Shown here piece by piece: positions 11,901 to 26,508 of a DNA stretch of 64,000 nt. Origin of the DNA: Syngnathus acus (taxonomy: Eukaryota > Chordata > Actinopteri > Syngnathiformes > Syngnathidae); assembly GCF_901709675.1 (NCBI RefSeq), contig NC_051104.1, positions 4,571,501 through 4,635,500 on the forward strand. The letters run 5' to 3'. Within the stretch, counting starts at the first letter, position 1; each line of letters begins with the position of its first letter. Made by a program: the position numbers and the translations under genes. The notes beneath the pieces are model-generated. The model did no database searches, had not been told where the DNA came from, and saw only the letters and a program-made list of their open reading frames with translations.

Positions 11901-14900
11901 ATATACTTTGGAGCTACTCCGACGGTTTCTTCATCAATCCTCCACAGATTTTAAGACAAAATTTGTGGTTTGTTTTAGAATAGCACATACTGTACTCTTT
12001 GTTTCAACGGTAAAGAACTTTGACAACTCCCTCAGCACTATCACCGCACACATTGCAAGGATTGAGTTAAATGGCGGAGAAATGATGACTCGACACCAGA
12101 CTGCCTTCCAATTGTGTTATAGTTGCACTTTCCATACTTGGAAGGCAATCTTATGTTGTCGAAAAGCAACTTAAAGGCGTATTAAAAGTCAAAGAGAGAC
12201 TAAAAGGAGCTGAACCAAATAAACAAGCCCTGATCCAACCTGATTTAATCAAAGTATGCTGAGACAAACATACTTTGCGGTCCAGAGTAGTTGCTGTTCA
12301 AATTTCAAAACAAAAACAACTCACCGGACTTTGCTACACAAATGAAACCCGAGCCTGTTCGATTTTCGGGTGTGTCTGACCCGCAGAACCCGAAGCAAGT
12401 GTAACAGAGTGACGGCAAGACCATCGCTTCAAATGAAGTGGAAGTGAGGAAAAGCTCTGGCAGCCAAGCAGTCTGGGGGTGAAGTTTCATTATCATGTGC
12501 TATCAAATGTCCTCCATTGAAGCTGATGAATCGCCGGATTAGAGGGGAAACGGAGCTTTGTTGTCTGAAGGCGTCACTAACTCTGATCCCTGTCTCTGCT
12601 GCCACCCACCCTGATCCGAAAGCCGTTCTCGTCTCCGCTACCGTCTCGTTGGATAAAATCCTTGGCCAGACTTTCTTGTGATGATAGATCACAGGCTGTA
12701 GCGCCACATTGACAACCTGGAGACTAACCTCTGCTCCCCCGGGCTACGATCAGACCATATTAATCAAACACCACATCATGACCAAAAGTAATGGGACGAT
12801 TGGTTAAGCCCATATACATTTACTGCGCACACACTTTGGCTGGCTCTGTGTGGTTTTAAACAGTTGCCAAATGGAGGTGCTCTATTTCATGAACTATGAC
12901 TGAACTTGTTCAGAATGGGTAGAAATGTTAGACAAATATGCTGTCTGGAAACCTCAAAAACGTTGTTCTTCCGTCCCAGCCTCAAGACCCCCTCCCCAAC
13001 GCTCTTCCCACCCCTCCTCGCTTCCCCCCCACAAGCCCTTCATCCTCTGCCAGCTCACGGCTCGACATTTTCCAAGCCTATGAGGGCAGAGGTCGACATA
13101 TTAGAGGAAAAACGGGAAACTTGATTTAAATTTCGTCTTATTGATAATGTACATTGCGGCTAATGTTATAGAATCAGAAAGTCTCTCCTTCACTAACATC
13201 TCTGACATGAATAACCCTCTGTCCTCATCGGCTTCCCACCCACAGAGCGAGCTGACAAAGGCCCCCATTTTATGTGCCAGGTTTGATTTGATAAGTGGAA
13301 AACCTGAGTGACGGGGCACCTTTTGTGAAAAGCGGGAAGGAATTCCCCTCTAGTATCGAGGCATGATTACAACTTAGCTTATGTGTGCGTGTTTCAAAAG
13401 TAACATTCAGATAATAACCCTGGCCTATTGTTTGGGAGTCAGTCATGAGACGCAGGTGTCTTTTCCAGGGATGGGAACGGCCCTGTTCCTGCTCCCTGAG
13501 GCTTCCAACAGATCCCTACGTCGTGTGACGGACAGGAACAGTGACGGTTTGTATTCAGTCTGACTACAATAGTCGCTGTCAAGTAAAGACTTTCAATGTA
13601 GAACATAAAAATATGGAAACCTCGAAACATAGCTTGGGAACATGTTTTCCTGCTTGGAAAAATGGTTGATAGATTCTGTTACCCAGCTAAGGAAATATCC
13701 CGTGTAGGAGCATTCTGAAAGAAAAACAACAAGGAAAAATCAATTTCCTTGTCACACGGCGGAGCCGAACCGGTTTGAAGTGAGTTACATGATCCGCAAG
13801 GCCCCCCGGTTTCCTTCTCCAAACAGGAGTGTACATGCGGGTGGCAGAGAAACGGAAATACTCAAGTAACTGCTTTCTCTCACAGTAAGCTATGCCGGTG
13901 TTGGAATATTTATGTGCAAATAACGCCTGGATAATAGAAACCACCTTGTCCATGTTTTCTCACAGTTCCAGGAAGTTAAATGCAGATCACGTGTGAACTA
14001 ACTGTTCTGATGTATCTGGTTCAAATTTTATTTATAGTTAAAAAGAAAATCCACTATCCTAAAAATATACTTTTTTTTCCACAGATAGAATTGGTGGCTA
14101 ATTGGCGGCTAATCGTGGTTGTGTGAGTTGGTTTTTCCAACTTTCCTGAATAATCGTTTCCTTTTTTAAAGTCAAGGGCATGTCGTGTCTCTGTCTCGAT
14201 ATGCAAAAAAAAAAAATCGCTCCAAAGAAAATAAATTCATGGTATTTGTTGCTGCCATTGCCAGTCTCTTATGTGGTAAACCAGCCAAAGGAAAACTCCA
14301 CATGGACTCTGGTTGCATGGGGATTTATTGAGTGGACGAGAGAGGAAATGAAGGGAAATGACACAAAACCAAAGGAAGTGATGATGGAGGAGATGAGAGA
14401 CAGAGATTTTGATTCTTTTACTCGCCCTGTAATTCATTTAGTTTATTGGAATGGGGAGGAAGCAGAGGAGCACAGGTGGCGACAGGGATTGTCGAATTGG
14501 GTTTCATCCAAACCTCTTGATTAGACCTTCCTCCCAGTGTACCGAATTTGCCTGATGATAGGATTGATAAGTCAAATGGGGAATTGCTCTTCAGCGTCCA
14601 GACCTCCTTCCTCACCACGGGAGCCATGAGAAAGTTTTTATGAGGGAAACTTTTATATTTCAGCTATTGTTTAAAAAGGAAGACCGGGGTCACTTCAGCA
14701 CTGCAAAGCCAATTTGGAATGTGTACATAGTTTATAAAAACATGCAGAGTTCACTTGGCTGTAGTTTTTTATGATGCGGTTTTACCACCTACACAAAGTC
14801 CTGGTGGGACTCGTGTGATATATATTATCCTTCTCTGTCCATGCTTATAAGCGAGAAAAAGCGGATCCCAGGAACGACAAGACGGGCAATTTACTCATTT

Positions 14901-15119
14901 TACAAATCGGTTGAGGAAGCTGTGATCTCACTACTGCTGAAGCCAATTAAAGTTGTGAGGGACAAGGAGTCGACTAATGGCCCCAAGGTATGCCGCAGCC
15001 ACTACGTCTTCCGCCTTTAGACATAAAGTATCACAGAGACACACAAGCACGCAGACAAGCACCACATGCGCCATCGCCACCGCGACCCGGCAGTTTGGCA
15101 CCAGCGAGGCTGAAGGGTT

Positions 15120-15146
15120 GGGGGGGGGGGGGGGGGGGGGGGGGGG
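15120..15146 (+). repeat. Poly-G tract of 27
   Basis: Twenty-seven consecutive G residues on the plus strand, far longer than the other G runs in the window (15 near 4014-4028). Confidence 0.95.
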
Positions 15147-17484
15147 AGGTGATGGGCTCTAACACAGCACTCTATCTTGTTTTTTTTTTTTCTTTCTGTT
15201 TGAGTCTCTTGTTCGCTCGGGAGGGTCCAGGCTCTGCTGGGTGACGCAGTATTAGCGCTGCTTGCGGTTGTCCACGCTGACCATCAGCAGTCACACAGAC
15301 GTCAGTATGAACAATCATAGGCTTGTGTGCCACTCATTTGACCTGACCCAAGTTAAGCCTTCAATTATTCTTGGTTGCTTTGAGTGAGTGTTTGCAATTT
15401 TTTTTGCAAGTCTATTGACTGTTTGCGGTGATGTGAATGTGGACTAAAAAAGGGATTTTTTTTTTTTTTAGGTTGCCTGAGTTTCCATTTTTTCTATTGA
15501 TTGACTTGTGTGTGTGTTCCTCGCCGAGGACAGACTTGGCCTTGTGCTGCCTAATTCAACGCATTTATAACACTCCCTTACGCCGTGTGTTTGGATATCG
15601 GATTGTCGTGGCAACAGGATATATTGATGGTCAAACTTGCCTGCAAATCCACCAGTGGAGCCTGAAAAGTTAATCTGGCTCTCAAGTAAATAGTAACAAA
15701 AAGACCCCAAGCTTGTGGAATGTAACATTTGTGCCATAGAAGAAGTCAGCTGATCACCACAATTCAAATAAAAATGTGTTTCGATGTTGCAAAAGAGAGG
15801 CTTTTAAGAAGACTCAAGTAGATGGCAACAGTTTAGCAACTGAAGAAGGAGCCAAGAACTTCACTTGATAGGAATGCTGAACTGAATGTTGCTAAAATGA
15901 AGATGTGGGGAATATTTTTATTCGTCATCACAGGAAACGGGCCAGTTTAAAAAGGGATTCTGGGTTTATAGAGTCGGCTTGTTTATTCAACAATTTAGTT
16001 CTTGCATAATAACCCAGGCAAGTATCAGCCACATAGATGCAGTCTGAAGATTTTTTTGATGGTGTCATATTTATATTAGTCGTATTTCAAATTTATTTCA
16101 ACAGATCCTGCAATAATATATTTTGTTCCGTTTTTTTAATGTTCTGGAGAAAAAATGAAAGTGTGACTATTATTTTAGGAAGGTGACTATGGAATAGTAG
16201 CAGTTTTTCTAACCATACTGAGTGCATGGCTGCATGACTCAGAGTGCTGACACAGCATGTGAGCATGGAAAGACAAGTAAGTGACTTGGCGCCGTTTGGA
16301 AAAAAAAGAAAACAACCAGCCTTGATAAAGATTAGTCATTTTATGACCACTACTCTGCAATTTATTTCATTTTCTGTCAGAATATGTCCCAATAGATTGA
16401 GTAATGAGCGGGGATAATAGCACATTCTGGTACCGATTGAAATGATGACGATAATGATGAGGAAATGATTTATTGATTTTATTTTTTTCAAAATGGCTGT
16501 TAAAATAACATTTTGAAATTGTATAAACGCATCACTTATGCTACCCCAAGTATGTGATCCAGTTCCCCGACTCGTTCAGTTTTTGCGTCACAGACATCAC
16601 GCCGATAACGTATTTCATCTGTTAGCGCACGTTTGTGATTTTCGAAACGTGCTCGAAAGGATGAAGACGGGAAAGGAAGAATGTGAATAAGAGAAATATT
16701 TTGAGGAATACTGTGCGCTCATGTGCGTCACATCAGATGCAATCAGCAGACTTGCGTGCGGGCCAACATGCACAGAGATAATGGAGGGTCCTCCTTCCTG
16801 GTTTTTTTTTTCCTTAAAAGCTCCAAATTAATCTGCGAATATAATTACAGCATGGGTGGAAGAGCAAATAAAGAAGGAAAATAAGGCTGTGAGAAAAGCG
16901 GACGTGTGCGGCGGTGGTTTCCGAGGAAATGAGGCCATATCGGCTCGTCTGTGCTGACAAACACGTTGCCAGGTTGAGGCCCGCAGAAGCCACATCTTCT
17001 CCTGCTCGCTGCGATGTTATTTGAGGCTTTTCTTGGCAGGGCTCGGGCACAGGATGCAGGCCGCTCGCCGCAGGAAAGTACGACCGCATTGTCTGACTTA
17101 GGACAGCCTAATCGGCCCACAACAAACACAAATGTAAACTGAAGCTGATTATAATTTGAGCCCTGGGCCTCAGCCTGTTGATTGTATGGACGGGGGCGGG
17201 GTGGGAGGTCTTATGATATATATTTACCCATATTTCTTGTGGTGACTGGTCAAGGAAAGCGGTTTTTTTTTCCAAATAAGTATGTCATGCAAGGACTGCG
17301 CGTTATCTCCGATATGTGTGTCCAAATAAAAAGGCGACACACAGAACGATAAGTGTTTGCTTTGGCTTCCCGCTCTTATTGCTTCCTCATGTCTTCTGCA
17401 AACATGATTGCAGCAAATGCATATCTTTGCTCTCTTTCATACTTGAAAGATTAATAAATAAATCATTTTCAAGGTGAACTTAGA

Positions 17485-17649
17485 TTGCCTTTTTTAGCCA
17501 AATTATTACAAATATAGATATTTTGAAATATTTTATTTTGAAAAATTACCACAAGGGACTCTTGCCTTTTTTAGCCAAATTATCAAAAACATTTTTTAAA
17601 ACATATTTTATTCTAAAAAAAATGACCGCATTCCATTATGAGGGACTCA
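17485..17649. repeat. Two-copy tandem duplication, unit about 77-87 bp
   Basis: TTGCCTTTTTTAGCCAAATT occurs at 17485 and again at 17562. Each is followed by AT-rich sequence with TATTTTATT and then AGGGACTC (17554 and 17641), marking an old tandem duplication. Confidence 0.8.
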
Positions 17650-20600
17650 CATGTCAAGATGTCTCGCCTGCGTAATTCCGCTAATATTAATAAACCCGCA
17701 AACTAACCAAATGAGTAAAAAAACAAACCAGACACAAATCTGCTAATATAAATGACACAAAAATGGGGCTTCACGTTTATTGTTACATCTACAAAATACC
17801 CCAGAAGCTTTCTGCCTCCAATTCTCTCAGGGGCTTATTATTGGTAATCATACTATTACTCAAGCCAGAGTGAATCCCAGCTCGCCGACCAGATGAAAGG
17901 CTCTGCCGGTCGAGCTCGGCAGACAACAACCCGTCGACGGATCAAAGCTATACTCTTGTAATATCCTCCACCGCCTCGCTTTGATACTGTAACCGCACAA
18001 AAGGAAAGAAGAGCCTGCACTGATGACAAAGTCTGATTCTTATTTTTAAACCATTCACGTGATGCTTTGTGGTCATATGAAGGATCCTGAAATTTCTATT
18101 CCTGCATGTTATAGCAATAGAGCGTTCACAAAGCCCATTAGCCCCGTTAGATAACAAGGAAGACCGAGTTCTCCGAGGCACATACTTCAGCGTCTAGACT
18201 CCAGACAAACATGATACCTGCTTTGATATCGTCGCCGCGACTCTCATGTTTAGCTACCGGAGGCTCACAGGCGGGGAGAGCGCCTCCCTCCCGTGGCGCG
18301 GCGGCGTGAGGTGTGAACGAGCCTCTCTTGCGACCCCCTGACCCTTTCCTGTTTCAGGACCCGCAGTCAATTCTGGGGTCAGAGGTCACCGCTTCCTCGA
18401 TAAACCTCCGGAGACGCAGCGTGAGGATCGGCTACCTTTGATCAATCGGATTTTGAGTTTCGAACCGGAAGCAGGAGAGTGAATTTGGCCGTGACTCTTT
18501 CAAACACACAAAAATATCTTTTTGTAGTGCATGATTGACACAAAGTATAATTACAGAAGCAATTACAGGCCATTACAACGTCCGTATAGTGTCTGAGATG
18601 TCTGGCCTGTCAAATCAAAGGGAAATACTGCATGTACCTGTACATGTGTACATTCTTCACAAATGATATGAAGCTTAGAGGTTTTCTTAGCCGAAGACAA
18701 AAAAAGAAAATCTCTTCACCCCCTCCTCCATCTTTTCCGCCTGACATGTTGAGCATAAGTCGTGGCACTGTGACTTATCCACTCGACACGACACAGCAAG
18801 TTTCTGGATAACTACAACAAGGCTGATTTGTTCCCCCAGTAGTAGATGAGGGAATATTAGCACAAAGCTGCTGCCAAAGGCTTTCCATGTGAATGAGAGG
18901 CAGCCGCACACAAGACGTGCGTGTGGCACAGCTAAAAGACGGCATGGGAGCGAGGAAACTCAGGTAACCGAGTAGCAGAGACATGCATAAAAGAATATTC
19001 ACACACAAGGCAGTGGGTTGCAAAGGGTTGAGGCACCCCAGCTGCCGAGGCCCCCGGTGAGGTGAGGAGGTCAGGAACATTACCCTCCATTTGTAAAGGA
19101 GAGAGTAGGCATGTCCAACAAGTCCCACCTGCCACTATATTTATGAAATTACTCATTGGAGGTTTTGGCTTCCATCGGGCTTTACACTGGAAAGTCTTCG
19201 GAGCAGAAAGAAACACAAGTCAACCTCTTCCAAGCATTCAGGCTCTAGCAACACCTAATAGATTTTCCCGACGGACAACGGTTATTCTAATTGAATCCAC
19301 ACACAGTAGGCAGTATTGCGGCTAAATTCCCACTAATGCAAGAGCCGCCGGTACGAGGTGGGCCCTTTTCACATACTGATCCTATTGGACTCTGCTTAAT
19401 TTAACAGAATCACTAAAATGCTTCTCACACATGTACAAACACACACAGGTTCTCACAGCGTATATTTAGACATGTAATCCTCTGCGAAGCTCACAGCGGA
19501 CGGCGCGGCTCAAAGACCCCTGGCTGCGTGTACAATAAGGGGGACTTATTGAAACAAGGCTGGCACTGAGAGCGCAGCAGTGGGGGGATTTATTTGGAGA
19601 ACAGCAGCGCACTGGCTAAACTTTGATCAGCCCTCGTGCACTGCCGCCCTTTTCTCTTTCTCCCAGACACGGGCTGGCCGGTGAACGCCGGGGGACTATG
19701 GAGGGGCTTGTCTCTTGGCAACAGCGACAAGCTTGACTCTAACTTTTATTTTGATTGCATTTAATGGGTGCAAGTGACTTCATATTTTTCAATTGACAGC
19801 TCTATACTATATTTAACATTTATCGCAAAGATTGCATGGCGTCTTCAATCGTGGCGCCCCACAGAGTGGAAAAACTCCACCGGCAGCTTTGCTCCTCTTA
19901 ACCTGGAAAAAAAAAAACATTGTGCAAACTTGACCTTGTGGGTTCTTAGTGCTGTAATGACACCCGGTCTCTTTGTTGTGGGCCAAACGTGACGGTTAGC
20001 TTAGGCGGAATGATACTCATCAGACTGCGGTGGAGAGAGACACTTCATTTGGAATTTTCGAGCAAGGGAACAGAGATCAGAAGGTCAGAGCACTCTGCAA
20101 ACTCCTAAAGCAGCATCAGAGATGAAAGTTAGCCTGAATAATCCCGTAAAGTGCTCAGACGGAGCAGAAATTCGCCCGAGGGAGGTCTCCACAATGTGAG
20201 CCCAACCCCCTCAATAGACACAAAGACACTTCACATCCATTAAAAGTATTAGCAATTAGAAGACGGGCGAGAACGTAAGCGACCGGTGTTCGTTTGGACT
20301 GCCGATGAGCCAAAAGTCTTTCTCTGACATTTTCGACAGGATGCCTCGTCACTAATCGACTGCTGAGTGACTAGTCGTGGCATGCTGTGTTCCGTTTCCC
20401 CTCCTTATTCCCAGCCCTTCCCTCCGTGCGCCCCAGTCAACATAGATAAACACTCCCAGACATATAAAGGACCAACGTAAGAGACTAATGGAGCTAAAAG
20501 CCCCAATGAAAAAGAACACCGAGCTCATAAACGTCATGCCGTAACCAGTCGAACAAACAAAGCGCCGAAGACGGTTGGCTTGTGTTTACTTACTTCTACT

Positions 20601-20875
20601 CAATGACAAGGGATGCATGCCGCGAGATGGAGTCCCTTTAAAACTCCTCATAAAGTTCGCCTAAAAGGTTCAATTGGAGGATGAGCCCATCGGTGTCGTG
20701 ACATGTCAGAGTGACTTCATTGTTTTGAAGACCAAAATGAGTCACTGCCTTTAAGTTAGAAGTCCTTTGTTGGGGTTTGTGATTTATTTTCAGGTTTTAA
20801 TTTGTCTGAAATTCCAAAATAAGGAATAGTTTGAAAAAGTACAAATAAGAGCAAGAAGAATAGATCAAGAATTTA

Positions 20876-21117
20876 CCGTATTTTTTGGGCTATAGGCACT
20901 TAAAATCATTTAGTTTCTTTTAAAAAAAAAAGACAGTGTGCTTTATAATCATGGACGTCCAATTGAAGTTAAATAAAGTGACTTATCTGCTGTACTGATT
21001 TGTTTCCCTTTATTGGCAGTAATCTGCCTTATAACCCAGTGCGCCTTATATACAGAAAATTCCCAAAACAGAGACTGCACCTTATATTCTCATAAACCAT
21101 ACAGTTCAAAAATATGG
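20876..21117. mobile_element. Degenerate MITE copy
   Basis: It starts TACCGTATTTTTTGGGCTAT, holds decayed internal units such as AGTGCGCCTTATATAC near 21.04 kb, and ends AATATGGTA. The ends and the TA flanks can still be aligned with the intact copies but many positions have changed, so this is an older insertion. Confidence 0.6.
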
Positions 21118-23785
21118 TAAATGAAATATACAGACTCAGGTAACTTGAATATTTCCTATTTAAAAAAATTCTAAATAAATGTTTCATTTAATATAAAGAG
21201 CCTCAGTATATTAGCAAGTATGTTCAAGCACAAGGAATATAGTTGACAATAGTTAAAGTCTTACGAGTACAAGTACATCATGGGGCTTTTACGTTCCCAT
21301 TATAAAAAAGAAAAAAAAAAATAGTACAAACCCCACCCTGGCCTTTGGCCCCGGGAGCATGTCTGTAGCCCAAACAACTCAACTATGTTGCAGCCAGTGT
21401 GGTTTGAATTACAAGCTCAAAGGATAGTTCAAGTTTATGTGGACGGGTGGGTTAAGAGGTACAGACACTGGGGGTTGGAGGGAGGGGGGGTGCTTGAATC
21501 CCTGTCAGATCTGGGCGACTGCTTTATTTGATGTGTGCCAGGCAGGCTGGTTCTGTCACTCAGCCTGAGTTGGGCATCCTTTGAGAGGGGCTCAGCTTCA
21601 AAGTGCTGAAAAGACCACCGTGGAGAAAATGGAGTCGGCGCGGGGGATGATGATGGCATCACAGGTGAGATTCAAATCAGTCCACAAATGGAAGTCTACT
21701 AGAATGAACCTCTGTTTGCAAATAGCCAATGTAACATGGAGTATTTAAAAAAAAAAAAACGTTATTAGGTGATGCGTTTTCTCTGAATATAATTGACAGA
21801 CAGATATTAAACTCTTTGCTGATTCCCACTAACGCCTACTGGGCCTCTTTGACAACAAACTGCACACACAATGGGCACTTTCTTCACATGAAAGGATGGC
21901 AGAGGATTTAAAGAACTTGGACAGCGGGATGACAGTGCTGCTTGGAGCATGTGTCATATTTTTTTTTTGTGAGGGGGGGGCAAGCACCTTTGAGAGACTA
22001 AAGCCCTGTGCGAGCTACACTTTGAATGTAGATTTAGTTACACTGTATACGACTCCCAAAGAGTTCACAGGGGCCATTTATTTTGCAAAAATATGAATGT
22101 CTGGTTTGTTTTCCGGACACAATCTAGATCTTTTTATTTCTAGTCTTCACAATTGGTGACGCGAGAAAAAGATGACTTATATTCACATAATAAACCCAGG
22201 ATGAACTTGTTTGTATACACAGTTCTGTTAAAAGCTTTTTTTTTTCTTTCCCCCCCCCCACAAGCACCTTGAGGTCAACAGTAACCATGAGCAGACTTTT
22301 TCTGATGTGGGAAGAAGATAACGCCTCACATGGTGAAAAGGAGGCCCGGAGCCAACACAACATCAACATTATTGGACAGATTTGTCTCTGTCTCTCTAAC
22401 CCTTCAACAACAACAATGACTGTATTCATTTGTGTGCACGTTCAAAGTAATATCAGTCACGTATGAGCTGGACAAACGCTGAGAGACTTTTCTTGTAAAG
22501 CGGGAAATCAAACGGCAGGATTTATCAGCGAGACATGGTCGCATTCCTCAACGACTGTGTTTGTTGTTTTAAAGTGCAGGCAGTGAAGGAGGCTGATGCT
22601 GCGTATTAAATATTATTTGAGCGACTATTTAGATTAAGACGGTGGAGGGGAAAAGGGTTTAATCATCTCTGGACACTCCATTAGGTACAGTAATCTGTCA
22701 TGATGAAGATGATTCCGTTTTCAGAGAGTTTAATCACATGTATAGGAATTCAAACGGCCACTGCCCTTTAAACTCCACTGATGTTTTACTGCTAATAAAA
22801 GGTGTTAACAACAATTCCCTGGAGCTAGCGAGAGAGTGAGTGGATATGAATGTGTACATAAATTCAAAGCGTTTAAACGTCCAGTTAGCAAATATGAAGT
22901 AAAAAAAAATGTTGCATTCATTGTTTGAGAACCTGACCTGGCCTCAGGGGGGGCATCTCCTCTTGACATCCAGACAAAGACCTTCTTAAAAGACTGGGAC
23001 GGAAGAGAGAGAAATGAAGGGGACCCCCATCATGTTTGCTGACACAAGCCCAGCTGACGCCATCACTCAGGGGCATGATTCCATTTGTGTGGGAGTGTCC
23101 AAAATGAAATTATAAACTGGAGGTCAAGTTGGATATGTCTCATTCATGCAGTATAAACTTTTTTTTTTTTTTTAGGACCTATCGGTAAATAATGTAGTAG
23201 TGTATCATTGGATATTATGGAGAGATTTTCGTACTCAAAATAATAGCACTCGATATGAAGAAACTGGAGTTGAGATGATTCAACAGATGTGTTTTGGTTG
23301 GACTCTGCCTAGTTGGACATTTAACTTTCCTCAAAACACCAAAGGAAGACCTGATACGGAAGCGAGCCATCCAAAAATACACACACCACATAATCCTGAG
23401 CCAGAAGAGTTCCTGTCTTCTTTGTATTTAGTACCCCCCCATTCAAACCTCACAAGCGGTTTCTTGATGTGTTCCTGTGTATACCCTAGACACTTCCCTC
23501 TTTACATCCCCTGCCTCTCTTTCTCCCTGCTTCCTTTCTGAGGAAAACAGACAAGCCTTTAATAAAAAAAAAAATAGTCTCTTGTGTTACTGGGATTGAC
23601 TGAATAAACAAGGCAATGGTTTCCAGCTCTGACCACACGCATTAAATCTTTTTTTTTTTTTCCCCTTCAAATTGAAGACTTCTTGGCTGATAGCACAATG
23701 GCTCAATGAGCGCTGTGAGTGATCAGAACAAAAAAAAACATTGTGGTGAATAACGTGTGGTCGAGCTGTTTAGTATCGCAACACT

Positions 23786-23928
23786 AATATATATATAAAT
23801 ATATATATGTGTATATAAATATATATATATGTATATAAATATATATGTGTATATAAATATATATAAATATACATATATATGTGTATATAAGTGAACATAT
23901 ATATGTGTATATAAATATATTTAAATAT
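23786..23928. repeat. TATA/TGTATATAAA microsatellite
   Basis: An imperfect array of ATATATGTGTATATAAAT units. Its apparent open frames are repeat artefacts. Confidence 0.93.
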
Positions 23929-26410
23929 CTCTGCACACACACTGCTTTTTCGAAAGAAAACACATCGAAATTGTTTAGCGGAGACTGTGTTTAGCTGTGC
24001 TGCACAGGCGCCAGTTGTTTGCATACACAGATGAGACAAACAGCTCTGTGTGTTGTCATGTGTGAATGTGCATTTATGTCAGCAAAGAGCGTGGAAAGAA
24101 GACAGCCTCCTCTGTCAAAGCCTTGTGACCTTCCTCATAGTTGAAATAAAAGGCAGGGAGCAGCCATTGTCGGAGGGGGGGGGGTCACAAAGCTTTGTAC
24201 AAAAGACGAGAGAAGTGAATGTGCTGCAGCGTTTGCTGAATTTAAAGTCATTTAAAATTGGTATAATACACAGTGCAAGACCTCATGAGTCAGAATGCAA
24301 CTGCTGGTGGGCCATAAAAAATTCATGCAGAAAAGACTGGAAACAAGTCAAAATGAATGTCTACTCATATGAAATTATTTGTTTCTGGTTTCAAAGTGCG
24401 CCACCCGGGGTTTGGAGCCTCATGCCTGGCTCCGGGTAATGCAAACCTTTTGGCAAGGTGGGTCAACATAAAAGGGGCTAATGTCAAGTCAGAGTCAGTA
24501 GCACCCACCTGGCCTTCAAACCTTGCTCCTACAGTCTATTTTTCCTACTCCCAGTTTATAAAATAACACATTTTCAGCCTGCACCCTCAGTAGACAGCAT
24601 TAATCTATAACAGTATGGTGTTGTTTATATTTCTCAACTGCAAGAACAACATCGCTCCTAAGGTAAACCTAATCTGTCTGTAATTGTAAACAATCTGTCA
24701 CAGTAATGGCCACCGGGAAGAAATGAGGACCTCATGGCGAGGCCTCAAGTAACCAATCCCACTCGCTAAAGGCCTGCAAAGACTCGCCGCCATCCCTCCT
24801 TAGCTCGGCGCATTGAAAAACCAACAACCTTCTTGCAAAATGTTTCCTGTGTGCCTCCGCCTGGGGAAGGAAGGAACTCCGAGGAGCTTCCTGTCTTTGC
24901 TCAACTCTTTGAATAAAGTGTGAGGCGCCTAACTTAAAGCACCCCCCTGCCCTCCCTACTCTATCTGTGTGTCTATCTGTCTCTCCGCAGAGGGGGAGCG
25001 AGCAGAACCCCGACACCAAAGTAGGCCAGACTCTTTGGGCGAGATAAGGCAGGCAACAGGAAGGAGACAACCCAGAAGCTCACACTGCATGACATGACAG
25101 AGCCACTATTCATTTTTCAGGAAGTACCAAAAAAAAAAAAACATATCAGATGCTGCATAGGAAATGGGTAGAAAAAGTTTCATTTAAATCATTCAAGGCT
25201 TTGGAGTCTAAAGTCTCAAAAGTCTACACACCCTTGTTCAAAAGGTTTTTGTGATATATCATACCAAGATATTTTTTTAAAAATATCCAACAAAACAAAA
25301 AAAGAGATAAAGTGGTAGTTTGCAGAAATTTTTCAATATATATATTTTTTTAAATGTTTGCAGACCTTGTGCCTCAGGACGCACACTGATAACACAAACT
25401 TATTGGCGCCACCTTAGCCCAAACTCTTGTCATTGTCACCACACACATTTATCACTTGTTTCTTCTCATCGTCACACAGAAGCTGAGAACAATTGTGAGT
25501 AAACAAGAATGACAGTGGAAGAAGAGTCTGTTTGCTCAGCCCTGTCCTCTCCCACACATATTGCAAACAACCTTGTGTGTCTAGTAAAGGTGAGCGTTAA
25601 CGGCGGCGGCGCTTATTTTGGCACCGAGCAAACATGCTGGACAGACAGGAGTGATGATTAGAATCACACAGACAGTCAAGAAAAGTCAACATGAAGAAAA
25701 TGAGATTCAAAGATTTAAAGGAAGAGGCGGGTTGCAACACTAGGCGGCCAATCACAATCCATATCAAGGTAAAAACCATTTACACTCTTAGTGTCTTCAA
25801 TCAGAATTAACAAGGTAGCATTCAGTGCCCCACTTTAAAAAAAAAAAAAAAAAACTCCACACAGGAGCAGGCACATTTTCCTTTTTTTTTTAAAAATATC
25901 CTCGAATAAAATCGAACATTTAAAGGAATTATCTATATGCAGATTTAGGAGCTGAAAGGTCAAAGTGAGTTTTATGCAGAATGGATTCGGGTTATTATAG
26001 GCCACATTTGATTTTGGAGTCAATTTGACCAACTTGAAGTTTAACAATGCTTGGAGAATAGAGGATGAAAGAAAAAAAACGACAGAAGGACATTTGAGTT
26101 GACCCACCGGCACAGCTAGACACCAGCTCCAACACTAACCTTTGAAGTCATGCTCGGGTGGTGGCCTTGTAGGAGTGATGGTTTGTGTGGCCCTCATGCA
26201 GGGAACACAAGAGGAACTTGGGAGGAGGACGCCTGCATTGTCAGCAGCGGGGTTGCCTTCAACACGACATGTGCTCAATATGCTTTCGGTCCCCTGTGTC
26301 ATGAGAGCACACCCTGTGTGACAAGAAGCAAAAGGCACCATGTTGTTATGAGATCAAGGGTCAACGTTGGGCTAAAATACTAATTTATTAATTCTAGTGA
26401 GCACGGGGAG

Positions 26411-26508
26411 GCAAGTCTGGTTCTTGAGGGCCGGTGTCCTCCATTTTTTCTGTTGCAACACACCTGGTTCAAATGATCAGGATTGTTATCCAGCTTCTGC
26501 AGACCTGA
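26411..26508 (+). repeat. Fragment of a hAT-like fish DNA transposon
   Basis: The sequence passes through GGTTCTTGAGGGCCGGTGTC, AACACACCTGGTTCAAATGA and CAGCTTCTGCAGACCTG, in the order seen in a common non-autonomous vertebrate hAT-type repeat. Only one end is present; no inverted partner was found nearby. Assignment is by recognition, not by search. Confidence 0.5.

Noticed and set aside
11551-12174. 207-codon open frame on the plus strand
   Set aside because: It is long for this region, but I see no domain, codon pattern or conserved motif, no splice context and no partner exons. It is most likely a chance frame.
23770-24039. 89-codon frame rich in Ile and Tyr
   Set aside because: It is a translation of the TATA/TGTATATAAA microsatellite.
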